From Oscillospiraceae bacterium (lineage in GTDB: Bacteria > Bacillota > Clostridia > Oscillospirales > Oscillospiraceae): DNA of 64,000 bases. Shown one piece after another: positions 55,023-63,053 of this stretch. Below the pieces are notes generated by a model that was not told where the DNA came from, did not search any database, and was given only the letters and a program-made list of their open reading frames with translations. Location: positions 345,170 through 409,169 of the forward strand of contig SVKO01000001.1 in assembly GCA_015068455.1 (NCBI GenBank). The letters are read 5' to 3'. Within the stretch, counting starts at the first letter, position 1; each line of letters opens with the position of its first letter. The position numbers were made by a program, and so were the translations under genes.

Positions 55023-55077
55023 TTGACAAGACGGGGAGAGAAGATTATAATAGAACACACGTTATAGAACGCGTGTT
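55023..55077 (+). promoter_or_regulatory. tetR promoter and palindromic operator
   Basis: Consensus TTGACA (55023-55028) and TATAAT (55046-55051) with 17-bp spacing. Directly downstream lies an inverted repeat AACACACGTT-ATAG-AACGCGTGTT (55054-55077, one mismatch) spanning the start of transcription, the expected site for autorepression by the TetR protein. Confidence 0.85.
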
Positions 55078-55098
55078 ACAGAAAGGAGCGGACCGGAT

Positions 55099-55677
55099 AT
55101 GCCGCCGAGGGCAAAATACACCAGAGAAGAAATTGTCGGCACGGGGCTGGATATCGTGCGCGAGCGCGACATCTCCGCCGTGACCGCGCGGGAGATCGGC
55201 CGCCGTCTCGGCAGCTCTTCCAGCCCCATCTTTACCGTGTTTGAGAACATGCGCCAGGTGATCGCCGCCGTCGAGGACAGGGCCAGGGAGATCTACTCCG
55301 GCTACGTCCGCGAGGGTCTGCGGCAGGATCTCGCCTTCCGCGGCGTCGGCCAGGCGTATATATCCTTCGCCATGAACGAGCCGAAGCTGTTTCAGCTTCT
55401 GTTCATGAAAAAGCAGCCCGACGACATGGGGCTGAGCAAGATCCTCCCGGAAATCGACGAAAACTACACCGCCATCGTCGATTCCATCACGGGCCAGTAC
55501 CCCGTCACAGCGGAAGACGCCGTGGCGCTCTACCGGCACCTGTGGATCTATTCCCACGGGATCGCCACACTTTGCGCCACCTCCATGTGCCGCTTCACGG
55601 GGCAGGAGATCGGCAGCATGCTGACGGAGGTTTTCAAGGCGCTTTTGACCCAACGACTGGCAGGTAAAAACAAATGA
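55099..55677 (+). CDS. TetR-family transcriptional repressor
   Basis: 192 residues. N-terminal helix-turn-helix (about 8-55) with TREEIVGTGLDIVRERDISAVTAREIGRRLGSSS, given here as domain position; the C-terminal half (about 70-190) is a ligand-binding helical domain of WHG/TetR_C type with FRGVGQAYISFAMNEPKLFQLLF. It overlaps the downstream ABC ATPase by 4 bp, so it controls its own exporter operon. AAAGGAG precedes the ATG. Confidence 0.9.
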   Translation: MPPRAKYTREEIVGTGLDIVRERDISAVTAREIGRRLGSSSSPIFTVFENMRQVIAAVEDRAREIYSGYVREGLRQDLAFRGVGQAYISFAMNEPKLFQLLFMKKQPDDMGLSKILPEIDENYTAIVDSITGQYPVTAEDAVALYRHLWIYSHGIATLCATSMCRFTGQEIGSMLTEVFKALLTQRLAGKNK

Positions 55678-56366
55678 TCGAAATCAAGAACCTTACAAAA
55701 TACTACGGCAGCGGCGAAAGCCGCTTCAAGGCGCTCGATGGCGTCTCGCTCCGCATCGACGACGGGACGTTCGACGTGATCCTCGGGGCTTCGGGTTCGG
55801 GGAAATCCACTTTTTTGAACGTCATCTCCGGTCTGGAGACCATGGACGGCGGCTCCGTCGCCTACGACGGCCGTCCGCTGGAGACCATGAGCGAGAGAGA
55901 GCTGACCAGATTCCGGCGGGACAACACCGCCTACATTTTCCAGCAGTACTACCTGCTTCCCCATCTCAACGTGGAGAAAAACGTCAGGCTGGGGGCCGAT
56001 CTGGGCAACAACCGGTCGTTTCTTCTTCTGCTCGACGCGGTCGGTCTGTCCGGAAAGCGAAAAAAATACCCCGCGGAGCTCAGCGGCGGCGAGCAGCAGC
56101 GCGTCGCCATTGCGCGGGCGCTGGCGAAAAACCCGAAGGTGCTGTTCCTCGACGAGCCCACGGGCGCCCTGGACGAAAAAACCGGCCGGCAGGTGCTGAA
56201 CCACATCATCGAACTGCAAAAAAAGCAGGGCTTTACCATGATCATGGTGACCCATAACGCCAACATTGCCGAAACCGCGGACCGGATCATCAAAATGAAC
56301 AGCGGGAAGATCGTCAGCGTCACACAGAACGCCGGGAAAAAGACCGCCTATGAGATCGGGTGGTGA
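55674..56366 (+). CDS. ABC transporter ATPase, MacB/LolD type
   Basis: 230 residues. Walker [21 protein letters not shown] loop [10 protein letters not shown], signature [16 protein letters not shown], Walker [14 protein letters not shown] and switch His in MVTHN. This subfamily powers mechanotransmission complexes with FtsX-type permeases, often for antimicrobial peptide or lipid handling. It is co-transcribed with the TetR gene and an FtsX-type permease. Confidence 0.94.
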   Translation: MIEIKNLTKYYGSGESRFKALDGVSLRIDDGTFDVILGASGSGKSTFLNVISGLETMDGGSVAYDGRPLETMSERELTRFRRDNTAYIFQQYYLLPHLNVEKNVRLGADLGNNRSFLLLLDAVGLSGKRKKYPAELSGGEQQRVAIARALAKNPKVLFLDEPTGALDEKTGRQVLNHIIELQKKQGFTMIMVTHNANIAETADRIIKMNSGKIVSVTQNAGKKTAYEIGW

Positions 56367-56370
56367 CGGC

Positions 56371-57507
56371 ATGATCGTCAGTATGAAGGACGGCGCCAGA
56401 CTTTTCGGCATCTCGATCATGACCTGCTGCGCCGTCACCGTGTGCAATCTTTTTCTGAATTATTATCTCGATCTCACCGCCGTCGCCGGGCTGATCGGAG
56501 ATTCCTACGCGAAAATGTTTTACGATGCGCAGGTCATGACGGCCAAGGTCGTCTGCGGCGTTGCCGGCGGCTGCCTGGCGGCGACGACGGTCGTGATGCT
56601 GGTATTCTATATCAAGCACTACATCGACAGCCATTCCCGGGAGCTCGGGATAGTGAAAGCGCTGGGCTATTCCGACTTCAGGATCGCCCGGGGCTTCTGC
56701 GTGTTCGGCCTCAGCGTGTTTGCCGGCTGCCTGGCCGGGTATCTGCTGGCCTTCGCGCTGATGCCGCGGTTCTATGAACTGCAGAATGCGGACGCGATCC
56801 TGCCCGCGTTCCCGATCCGCATCCACTGGCGCCTGTTCTTCCTGCTGGTGATCGCTCCGACCGCGGCGTTCGGCCTGCTCGCGGTATGCTTCAGTGTGAC
56901 CAGGCTCAATCAGCCCTGCGTGAATCTTCTCCGGGGGATCACGCGGCTCAGGGGAAAAACCCGGGACGGGAAGGAAAAACCGACGTTTGTCGCGCAGATG
57001 CGGAGCGCCGTGCTGAAAAGCCGCAAGACGCTGGTGTTTCTCATCGGCTTCTCCGCGTTCTGTTTTTCCGATATGATACAAATGGCGTTCAGCATGGACG
57101 AGATGGCCAGCGAAATGATGGGATTGATGCTGTTTATCATCGGCGTCGTGCTGGGCTTCACGACGCTGTACATCGCCGTGACCACAGTGATCCGCTCCAA
57201 TCAGAAGAATATCGCGATGATGCGCGTATTCGGCTACGACAGCGGGGACTGCAAACGCGCCGTGCTCGACGGCTACCGCCCGGCGGCATATATCGGCTTT
57301 CTCATCGGCTCCGTCTACCAGTATCTGCTGCTGAAAATCATGGTGAACCTTGTGTTTGCCGGCATAGAGGGCGTGCCGGAATACCGGTTCGATTTCCCGG
57401 TGTTTTTCCTCACCCTGGCGGTCTTTATCCTCGTCTATGAGGGCATCATGTTCGCCTGCGGCCGGGCCATGAAGCAGATCCCGCTGAAGCAGATCATGAG
57501 CGAGTGA
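56371..57507 (+). CDS. FtsX-like ABC permease, compact form
   Basis: 378 residues. Four core helices plus additional hydrophobic segments: about 12-32, 58-85, 108-130 and 152-175 in the first half, and a second set in the second half. HSRELGIVKALGYSDFRIA and NQKNIAMMRVFGYDSGDCKRA are the two FtsX coupling motifs, so it holds two FtsX units with almost no periplasmic-type domain. It starts 4 bp after the ATPase gene. ATG at 56371 is chosen; 56383 is an alternative. Confidence 0.88.
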   Translation: MIVSMKDGARLFGISIMTCCAVTVCNLFLNYYLDLTAVAGLIGDSYAKMFYDAQVMTAKVVCGVAGGCLAATTVVMLVFYIKHYIDSHSRELGIVKALGYSDFRIARGFCVFGLSVFAGCLAGYLLAFALMPRFYELQNADAILPAFPIRIHWRLFFLLVIAPTAAFGLLAVCFSVTRLNQPCVNLLRGITRLRGKTRDGKEKPTFVAQMRSAVLKSRKTLVFLIGFSAFCFSDMIQMAFSMDEMASEMMGLMLFIIGVVLGFTTLYIAVTTVIRSNQKNIAMMRVFGYDSGDCKRAVLDGYRPAAYIGFLIGSVYQYLLLKIMVNLVFAGIEGVPEYRFDFPVFFLTLAVFILVYEGIMFACGRAMKQIPLKQIMSE

Positions 57508-57522
57508 CCGTCCAAAACGAAA

Positions 57523-57560
57523 AACGGCGGAGAGGGAATCCCCTCTCCGCCGTTCTTTTT
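57523..57560 (+). terminator. Terminator of the TetR-ABC operon
   Basis: A 14-bp stem AACGGCGGAGAGGG with a four-base loop, then CTTTTT. Confidence 0.9.
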
Positions 57561-57577
57561 GTTCATGGACAGAATGA

Positions 57578-57739
57578 TCACTGCTTCTTTCTGAAAACGG
57601 AAACGAGAAGAGCCAGGATCGACGCCGCGCTGCCGAGGCCGGCGATGACGTCGTCGATGGCGACGGGCACCGGGTCCGGCAAAACGGCCCACGCGCCCAG
57701 AACGAGGGCAACGATGCCCAGAGCAATTTTCTTTTTCAT
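57578..57739 (-). CDS. Small hydrophobic protein (53 residues)
   Basis: MKKKIALGIVALVLGAW opens with a transmembrane helix and a second hydrophobic helix follows (about 28-48). The motif LPDPVPVAIDDVIAG resembles the hydrophobic core of DUF1232 proteins, but here it is a minimal version. GGGAGG lies 7 bases before the ATG. It faces the FtsX gene tail to tail. Function is unknown. Confidence 0.7.
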   Translation of the reverse strand: MKKKIALGIVALVLGAWAVLPDPVPVAIDDVIAGLGSAASILALLVSVFRKKQ

Positions 57740-57932
57740 AACGCGCCTCCCAAAACCGTGTTGTGTTCCTGTTACATATATACCATATCCCGCCCCGCCG
57801 GGCAACGCTTTTTTTCGCGCCCGCCCGCCTGCGCATGGAGTTCCCATACGGTCGCAGGGCGGCCGGACCCCGGCCTGCGGCGAAACCTGTCGGCCTTGTG
57901 CCGGCGGGAGCCTTCTCCCCCGGCGCGCAAAA

Positions 57933-57960
57933 AGCGGAGAAGGATTTCTCCTTCTCCGCT
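57933..57960 (-). terminator. Terminator of the rubrerythrin gene
   Basis: Stem AGCGGAGAAGGA with its complement, four-base loop, then TTTTT on the minus strand. Confidence 0.88.
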
Positions 57961-57989
57961 CAGGTTTTCCGGTTTTCCGGTGGTTTTTC

Positions 57990-58577
57990 TTACTTGAAGT
58001 AGCGGTTCAGAAGACCCTCCAGGGCCTTTCCGTGTCTCGCCTCGTCTCTCGCCATTTCATGCACGGTGTCGTGGATGGCGTCCAGGCCGTTCTTCTTGGC
58101 GCAGGAGGCCAGGTCGAACTTGCCCTTGGTGGCGCCGTACTCGCAGTCCACGCGCCATTTGAGGTTGGCCTTGGTGTCTGCCTTCATGTTGGGCTCGAGG
58201 GTGGAGCCCAGCAGCTCGGCAAACTTGGCGGCGTGCTCGGCTTCCTCAAAGGCGGCCTTTTCCCAGTACAGGCCGACCTCGGGATAGCCCTCGCGGTGGG
58301 CGATGCGGGCCATGCACAGGTACATGCCGACCTCGGAGCACTCGCCGTTGAAGTTGGCCATGAGCTGATCCAGGATGTACTTCTTGTCCTCTTCGCTGAC
58401 GTCGGGGTTGTTTGCCACGGTCTTTTCGTAGACGCCGAACTCATGCACGGCGGCCAGCTCCATTTCGCCCTGGACCTCCTCGAACATGGAAGCGGGCACG
58501 CGGCACACGGGGCATCTCTCGGGGGGCGTCTCGCCTTCGTAGACGTAGCCGCAGACCTTGCATACGAATTTCTTCAT
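57990..58577 (-). CDS. Reverse rubrerythrin (NADH-dependent peroxidase type)
   Basis: 195 residues with the rubredoxin domain at the N-terminus ([10 protein letters not shown] and [10 protein letters not shown], four iron-binding cysteines) and a di-iron four-helix domain behind it. The helix motifs include [44 protein letters not shown] and [14 protein letters not shown]. This reversed order marks oxygen- and peroxide-inducible rubrerythrins of clostridia, which reduce hydrogen peroxide and oxygen. It lies 36 bp after a Fur/PerR gene and has a Per-box-like site upstream. Confidence 0.93.
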   Translation of the reverse strand: MKKFVCKVCGYVYEGETPPERCPVCRVPASMFEEVQGEMELAAVHEFGVYEKTVANNPDVSEEDKKYILDQLMANFNGECSEVGMYLCMARIAHREGYPEVGLYWEKAAFEEAEHAAKFAELLGSTLEPNMKADTKANLKWRVDCEYGATKGKFDLASCAKKNGLDAIHDTVHEMARDEARHGKALEGLLNRYFK

Positions 58578-58596
58578 TTGATCTTCCTCCATTTTA

Positions 58597-58611
58597 TTAT
58601 AGTTATTTTAA
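58597..58611 (-). promoter_or_regulatory. Per-box-like site upstream of rubrerythrin
   Basis: TTATAGTTATTTTAA differs from the PerR consensus TTATAATNATTATAA at two positions, in the 36-bp gap before the rubrerythrin gene. It suggests peroxide-responsive control by the neighbouring Fur-family protein. Confidence 0.5.
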
Positions 58612-58613
58612 TA

Positions 58614-59006
58614 TCATTTTATTTCGCTGATGCAGTCGGCGCAGCGCCCGTAGAAGGTCAGCCAGCCGGACTCCACCTCGGCGCCGAGCTGCCGGGCGGC
58701 CTGCTCGCAGACCGAGGGATCCGGGGAGAGGTCGTCCACATCGATGACCGCGCCGCAGCATCTGCAGACGAAATGGGCATGGGGTTCGGTGCAGGCGTCG
58801 AACCGCTCGAAGCCGTCCACCACGCCCACGCTGACGATCTCGCCCCGGGCGCGGAGCTGGGCCAGATTGCGGTAGACCGTGGCCCGGGAGATGCCGCGTT
58901 TGCGGAGCTGGTCGCTGATCCAGGCCGCGGAGGGATGCGCTTTGGTTGCGCGCAGGCACGCGAGGATCTCGTCGCGCTTGACGCTGTGTCGCTGGGTGAT
59001 ACTCAT
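58614..59006 (-). CDS. Fur-family regulator, probably PerR
   Basis: 130 residues. Winged helix (about 5-80) with RATVYRNLAQLRARGEI, then the dimerisation domain with HAHFVCRCCGAVIDVDDL. CRCC and the C-terminal GRCADC supply four cysteines for the structural zinc site. Regulatory metal residues (His/Asp near EPHAHF and DAC) cannot distinguish PerR from Fur with certainty; linkage to a rubrerythrin favours PerR. AAAGGAGG precedes the ATG. Confidence 0.87.
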   Translation of the reverse strand: MSITQRHSVKRDEILACLRATKAHPSAAWISDQLRKRGISRATVYRNLAQLRARGEIVSVGVVDGFERFDACTEPHAHFVCRCCGAVIDVDDLSPDPSVCEQAARQLGAEVESGWLTFYGRCADCISEIK

Positions 59007-59027
59007 TTTCCGCAGCCTCCTTTGCTT

Positions 59028-59079
59028 GTAAGATTGAATCTTACGTTCATATCATATCGCATTCGCCGGGAAAAGTAAA
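59028..59079 (-). promoter_or_regulatory. Promoter and perfect palindromic operator of the Fur-family gene
   Basis: Minus-strand TTTACT (59074-59079) and TATGAT (59051-59056), 17-bp spacing. A perfect palindrome GTAAGATT-G-AATCTTAC (59028-59044) lies across the transcription start, well placed for autorepression. Confidence 0.75.
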
Positions 59080-59178
59080 GCGGGCGGAGGAAATATGTGA
59101 TATTCACTAAAACCGCGCATGGCTGTCTGTGGATTGTTAATAATAGAAACAGTTTTCAGAAAAACCCGTTTCACAGGC

Positions 59179-59207
59179 TTGACAAGCGTCTGAAATCCCG
59201 ATAAAAT
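59179..59207 (+). promoter_or_regulatory. Promoter of the uracil permease leader
   Basis: TTGACA (59179-59184) and TAAAAT (59202-59207), 17-bp spacing. Transcription from about 59214 gives a 170-nt leader. Confidence 0.8.
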
Positions 59208-59240
59208 AGGCAAGGAAAATGTCGAAAGGGGGGCGCCGCC

Positions 59241-59327
59241 ATGACCTTTATCACCGGAAAACGGACGGCGGATTCCCTTTCTCTTTTTTCTTTTGAACAT
59301 CGGGCTTTGCATCGGATTCCCCATTGA
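59241..59327 (+). CDS. Putative 28-residue leader peptide of the uracil permease
   Basis: ATG at 59241 follows AAAGGGGGG by seven bases. The frame reads MTFITGKRTAD, then SLSLFSFEHRALHRIPH, and stops with TGA at 59325-59327. The stop lies at the edge of the terminator loop, and codons 12-18 lie in a U-rich tract (about 59272-59295). No similarity to a functional protein is apparent. The arrangement resembles enterobacterial pyrL ahead of pyrBI: a ribosome close behind a paused polymerase would cover the terminator. Translation has not been shown. Confidence 0.6.
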   Translation: MTFITGKRTADSLSLFSFEHRALHRIPH

Positions 59328-59341
59328 TCCGGTGTTTTTTT
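59311..59341 (+). terminator. Attenuator terminator in the uracil permease leader
   Basis: ATCGGAT (59311-59317) pairs with ATCCGGT (59327-59333) around a nine-base loop, followed by G and seven T. It lies 44 bp upstream of the permease start, inside its transcript, so it must be bypassed for expression. Confidence 0.75.
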
Positions 59342-59384
59342 CTGCCCGTTTGAGCACTGAACAGAAACAGAGAGGAGAAACACT

Positions 59385-60728
59385 ATGGGTAAAAACGTAA
59401 ACACCGACGCCATCTATGACGCCAGAGCCTTGGGCGTCCCCAAGATGGTCACGCTGGGCTTCCAGCACATGTTCGCCATGTTCGGCGCGACGGTCCTGGT
59501 GCCTGCCCTCACCGGTCTGGACGTCGCCACCACGCTGCTGTTCGCCGGTCTCGGCACGCTGCTGTTCCACCTGCTGGCCAAGGGTAAGGTCCCGGCCTTC
59601 CTGGGCTCGTCCTTCGCGTTCCTGGCCGGCTATTTCGCCATCGCCCCCAACGGCGAGAAGGAGCTGCTGCCCTACGCCTGCTTCGGCGTGGCCATCGCGG
59701 GTCTGATGTACGTCATCCTGGCCGCCTTCTTCAAGGCCTTCGGCACCAAGCGCGTCATGCGCTACTTCCCGCCCATCGTCACCGGCCCCATCATCATCGC
59801 CATCGGCCTGACCCTGTCCTCCACCGCCATCGACAGCTGCAAGGCCAACTGGTGGATCGCCCTCGTGGCCATCGTCGTCATCATCGCCGCGAACATCTGG
59901 GGCAAGGGCATGATCAAGATCATCCCCATCCTGCTGGGTGTCATTGCCTCCTATCTGGTCGCCATGATCTTTGATCCGGCCAGCCGCGCGGCTCTGGTTG
60001 AAAACGTCGCCGGCGCCAAATGGATCGGCATCCCCATCCACAAGGAAGCGACCCTCTTCGGCCTGTTCTCCGGCACCGTGGACAAGAAGCTGCTGGTGAC
60101 CGCCATCATCACCATCGTGCCGCTGTCCCTGGCTACCATGGTCGAGCACATCGGCGACATCTCCGCCATCTCCTCCACCTGCGGCCGCAACTATATGGAG
60201 GACCCCGGCTTCCACCGAACCCTCCTGGGCGACGGTCTGGCCACCACCCTGGCCTCCATTTTCGGCGGCCCCGCCAACACCACCTATGGTGAGAACACCG
60301 GCGTGCTGGCCCTGAGCAAGGTTTACGATCCCAAGGTCATCCGCATCGCCGCGATTCTGGCGATCCTGTTCTCCTTCTGCCCGAAGTTCGCCGCCGTCAT
60401 CCGCTCCATGCCCACCGCCACCATCGGCGGCGTCAGCCTGGTGCTCTACGGCATGATCTCCGCCGTCGGCGTGCGCAACGTCGTGGAGAACAAGGTCGAC
60501 TTCACCAAGTCCCGCAACGTGCTCATCGCGGCCCTGATCCTGGTGCTGGCCATCGGCATCAAGTACAGCTACGAAAGCGGCGCCATCCCCCTCGGCCCGA
60601 TCAGCCTGTCCGGCCTGGCCGTGGCCTCCATCGTCGGCATCGTGCTCAACGCCGTCATGCCCGGCAAGGACTACACCTTCGGCGAGGATCCCCAGGGCGA
60701 TACCTCCGTCAACTTCATCGTCCAGTAA
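59385..60728 (+). CDS. uraA: Uracil permease (NCS2 family)
   Basis: 447 residues with about 12-14 transmembrane helices. NCS2/UraA marks include GFQHMFAMFGATVLVPALTG near the N-terminus (split by the family's first helix), TMVEHIGDISAIS with the substrate-binding Glu, and GGPANTTYGENTGVLALSKV with a second Glu. It imports uracil with protons for pyrimidine salvage. GAGAGGAG precedes the ATG. Its leader carries a putative pyrimidine-responsive attenuator. Confidence 0.94.
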   Translation: MGKNVNTDAIYDARALGVPKMVTLGFQHMFAMFGATVLVPALTGLDVATTLLFAGLGTLLFHLLAKGKVPAFLGSSFAFLAGYFAIAPNGEKELLPYACFGVAIAGLMYVILAAFFKAFGTKRVMRYFPPIVTGPIIIAIGLTLSSTAIDSCKANWWIALVAIVVIIAANIWGKGMIKIIPILLGVIASYLVAMIFDPASRAALVENVAGAKWIGIPIHKEATLFGLFSGTVDKKLLVTAIITIVPLSLATMVEHIGDISAISSTCGRNYMEDPGFHRTLLGDGLATTLASIFGGPANTTYGENTGVLALSKVYDPKVIRIAAILAILFSFCPKFAAVIRSMPTATIGGVSLVLYGMISAVGVRNVVENKVDFTKSRNVLIAALILVLAIGIKYSYESGAIPLGPISLSGLAVASIVGIVLNAVMPGKDYTFGEDPQGDTSVNFIVQ

Positions 60729-60747
60729 GCCGACCCAAGCGAATACA

Positions 60748-60780
60748 AAAATGCAGCTCCTTACGGGGCTGCATTTTTTT
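60748..60780 (+). terminator. Terminator of the uracil permease gene
   Basis: AAAATGCAGC pairs with GCTGCATTTT around a ten-base loop, then T to 60780. Confidence 0.88.
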
Positions 60781-60789
60781 GGAAATTTC

Positions 60790-60817
60790 TTGACCGGGCG
60801 AAAAATGATGATATCAT
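60790..60817 (+). promoter_or_regulatory. Promoter of the PfkB-aldolase operon
   Basis: TTGACC (60790-60795) and TATCAT (60812-60817), 16-bp spacing. The -10 region lies in ATGATATCAT, a short palindrome that may bind a regulator. A second TATAAT at 60823 lacks a spaced -35. Confidence 0.55.
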
Positions 60818-60862
60818 TATTATATAATAAATGTATATTTGCACCGGAAGGGAGCGAATCAG

Positions 60863-61966
60863 ATGAAAACCATCGTGGCGGCGGGACACATCTGCCTGGA
60901 CATCACGCCGGTCTTCCCGGCGAACAAGGCCTATGACCGGGTGCAGGACATCCTGATCCCCGGCAAGCTCATCCAGACCGAGGCCGCGGACGTGCACACC
61001 GGCGGCAGCGTGGCCAATACGGGCCTGGCGCTCAAGCTGCTGGGAAATGACGTCCGGCTGCTGGGCAAGGTGGGCGACGACGCCTTCGGCGCCATCGTCA
61101 GGAATATTCTTGCCTCCTGCGGGGCCGGCGGCCTGCTGACCGACCCCGGCAGCTCCACCTCCTACTCCGTGGTGCTGGCGGTGCCGGGCGTCGACCGGGT
61201 GTTTCTCCACAATCCCGGCGCCAACGATACCTTCTGCGGCGCGGATATCCCCGACGGGGCTCTGGCGGGCGCGGATCTGTTCCACTTCGGCTATCCCCCG
61301 CTGATGCGCCGGATGTACGAAAACGGCGGCCGGGAGCTGGCCGGGCTGTTCCGCCGGGTCAAATCCCTGGGCATCGCCACCAGCCTGGATTTTGCCGCCG
61401 TCGATCCCGATACCCCCGCCGGGCGCATCGACTGGCGGGCGATCCTGGCGGACGTGCTGCCATACGTGGATTTCTTCGTGCCCAGCTTCGAGGAGCTGTG
61501 CTTCATGCTGGACCGGCCCCGCTACGACCGGCTTGTGGCCCGGGGCGGCGATCTGACCGACGCGCTGGATGTGGAAGCCGAGGCCGCGCCCCTGGCCGAG
61601 CGGCTGATGGCCATGGGCTGCCGGGTGTTGCTGATCAAATGCGGCACCGCGGGCATGTACTACCGCACCGCCGGCGAGGCGGCCGTCGCGGGGATCGGCC
61701 TGCCCCTGGATCTCCCTGCCTGGGCAAACCGCCGGGGCATCCAGCCCTGCTTCAAGGCCGAGATCGTGCGCTCCGGCACCGGCGCGGGCGATACGTCCAT
61801 CGCCGCCTTCCTCACCGCCGTGCTGGCGGGCAGGACCCCGGAGCGCTGCGCGGCCCTGGCGGCGGCGGAGGGCGCCTGCTGCGTCACCGCCTACGACGCC
61901 CTGGGCGGCCTGCGTCCCCTGGACGAGCTGGAGGCGCGGATCGACGCCGGCTGGGAAACGATGTAA
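60863..61966 (+). CDS. PfkB-family carbohydrate kinase
   Basis: 367 residues, longer than most members because of an insertion at about 220-290. VHTGGSVANTGLALKLLG and the C-terminal EIVRSGTGAGDTSIAAFL are the two PfkB signatures, with the catalytic Asp in the latter. The next gene is a class II aldolase 13 bp away, so the kinase probably makes the phosphorylated sugar that the aldolase cleaves (for example tagatose-6-phosphate or a deoxy-sugar acid phosphate). The substrate is not determinable from sequence. ATG at 60863 follows GGGAG. Confidence 0.85.
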   Translation: MKTIVAAGHICLDITPVFPANKAYDRVQDILIPGKLIQTEAADVHTGGSVANTGLALKLLGNDVRLLGKVGDDAFGAIVRNILASCGAGGLLTDPGSSTSYSVVLAVPGVDRVFLHNPGANDTFCGADIPDGALAGADLFHFGYPPLMRRMYENGGRELAGLFRRVKSLGIATSLDFAAVDPDTPAGRIDWRAILADVLPYVDFFVPSFEELCFMLDRPRYDRLVARGGDLTDALDVEAEAAPLAERLMAMGCRVLLIKCGTAGMYYRTAGEAAVAGIGLPLDLPAWANRRGIQPCFKAEIVRSGTGAGDTSIAAFLTAVLAGRTPERCAALAAAEGACCVTAYDALGGLRPLDELEARIDAGWETM

Positions 61967-61979
61967 AAGGAGGCGCGCC

Positions 61980-62825
61980 ATGCTTGTTACGATGAATGAG
62001 ATCCTGGCCCCCGCGAAGGCGGGCGGCTACGGCGTGGGCTTTTTCAACGCCGTGAATGTGGAGATGGCCCGGGCCGTCATCGAGACCGCGGAGGAGCTCC
62101 GCGCCCCGGTGATGGTGGGCACCGCCGAGGTGCTGCTGCCGGCCATGCCTCTGGAGAATGTGGCGGACTATCTGATCCCCATGGCGGAGCGGGCCGGGGT
62201 GCCCGTGTGCGTCCACTATGACCACGGCCTGACCTTTGAAAAATGCATGGAGGCCCTGAAGCTGGGCTTCACCTCGGTGATGTACGACTGCTCCACCCTG
62301 GACTATGAGAGCAATGTCGCGAACGTGGCCGAAATGGTGAAGATCTGTCACGCCATGGGCGCCGCGGTGGAGGGCGAGCTGGGCCACGTGGGCGACAATG
62401 AGGGCGCCGGAAAGCTGGAAAAGCCCAGCGACTTCTACACCGACCCCGGCCAGGCCGCGGACTTCGTCCGGCGCACCGGGGTGGACGCCCTGGCCGTGGC
62501 CGTGGGCAACGCCCACGGGGCCTACAAATTCCCGCCCAAGCTGGATTTTGAGCGCATCGAGACCATTGCCGCGGGCACGGGGCTTCCCCTGGTGCTCCAC
62601 GGCGGCAGCGGCCTGTCCGATTCCGACTTCCGCACGGCGGTATCCAGGGGCGTGTGCAAGGTGAACATCTTCACCGATCTGGACCGGGCCGGGAAGGAGG
62701 GCGTCGAAGCGGGCCTGCGCTCCGGCGCCGGGACCCTGATGGGTCTGATCCCCCATGCCGTCGACGCCATGCGCCGGGTGGTGCGCGGCAAGCTGGAACT
62801 GTTCGGTTCCGTGGGCCGTGTGTGA
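61980..62825 (+). CDS. Class II (zinc) fructose/tagatose-bisphosphate-type aldolase
   Basis: 281 residues, the GatY/KbaY/FbaA size class. Zinc and catalytic residues are seen in VCVHYDHGLTFE (His, Asp), AVEGELGHVGDNEG (Glu, His), GNAHGAYK and LVLHGGSGLSD. It cleaves ketose bisphosphates to dihydroxyacetone phosphate and an aldehyde. The pairing with a PfkB kinase suggests a dedicated sugar pathway rather than central glycolysis. AGGAGG precedes the ATG. Confidence 0.9.
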   Translation: MLVTMNEILAPAKAGGYGVGFFNAVNVEMARAVIETAEELRAPVMVGTAEVLLPAMPLENVADYLIPMAERAGVPVCVHYDHGLTFEKCMEALKLGFTSVMYDCSTLDYESNVANVAEMVKICHAMGAAVEGELGHVGDNEGAGKLEKPSDFYTDPGQAADFVRRTGVDALAVAVGNAHGAYKFPPKLDFERIETIAAGTGLPLVLHGGSGLSDSDFRTAVSRGVCKVNIFTDLDRAGKEGVEAGLRSGAGTLMGLIPHAVDAMRRVVRGKLELFGSVGRV

Positions 62826-62850
62826 CGCGCCGGCCCCTTCCTGCAGCGGC

Positions 62851-62881
62851 AAAGGCCGCCCCGCTCCGGGGCGGCCTTTTT
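62851..62881 (+). terminator. Terminator of the PfkB-aldolase operon
   Basis: A GC-rich stem AAAGGCCGCCCCG with its complement, then TTTTT. Confidence 0.9.
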
Positions 62882-62978
62882 GCCGGCTTCTTCATAAGTT
62901 TGGTTTCTTCTTTATATAACGAAAAAAATGCCGCATTATCGTGGCAAAAAATTTTTTTAAATTTTTTCAAAAAAGGGG

Positions 62979-63040
62979 TTGACAAATGGGCGGACTTGTA
63001 TTATTGTATTAATAGCTTAATACACCAACACAGTAATACA
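62979..63040 (+). promoter_or_regulatory. Promoter and multi-half-site operator of the YtrA-like regulator
   Basis: TTGACA (62979-62984) with TATTGT (63002-63007), 17-bp spacing. Four TGTATTA half-sites overlap it: direct at 62997-63003 and 63005-63011, inverted at 63018-63024 and 63034-63040. The central pair forms TGTATTAA-TAGC-TTAATACA, an exact palindrome. Confidence 0.82.
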
Positions 63041-63053
63041 AAGGAGGCACATT

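Noticed and set aside
53784-55067. 427-codon plus-strand frame covering the Pr6Pr-like gene
   Set aside because: The overlapping frame at 54061-54945 has transmembrane helices, a ribosome site, promoter and terminator; the longer frame is arginine/proline-rich noise.
59214-59240. PyrR binding loop in the uracil permease leader
   Set aside because: The expected purine-rich loop consensus is not found; the architecture fits a coupled leader peptide better.
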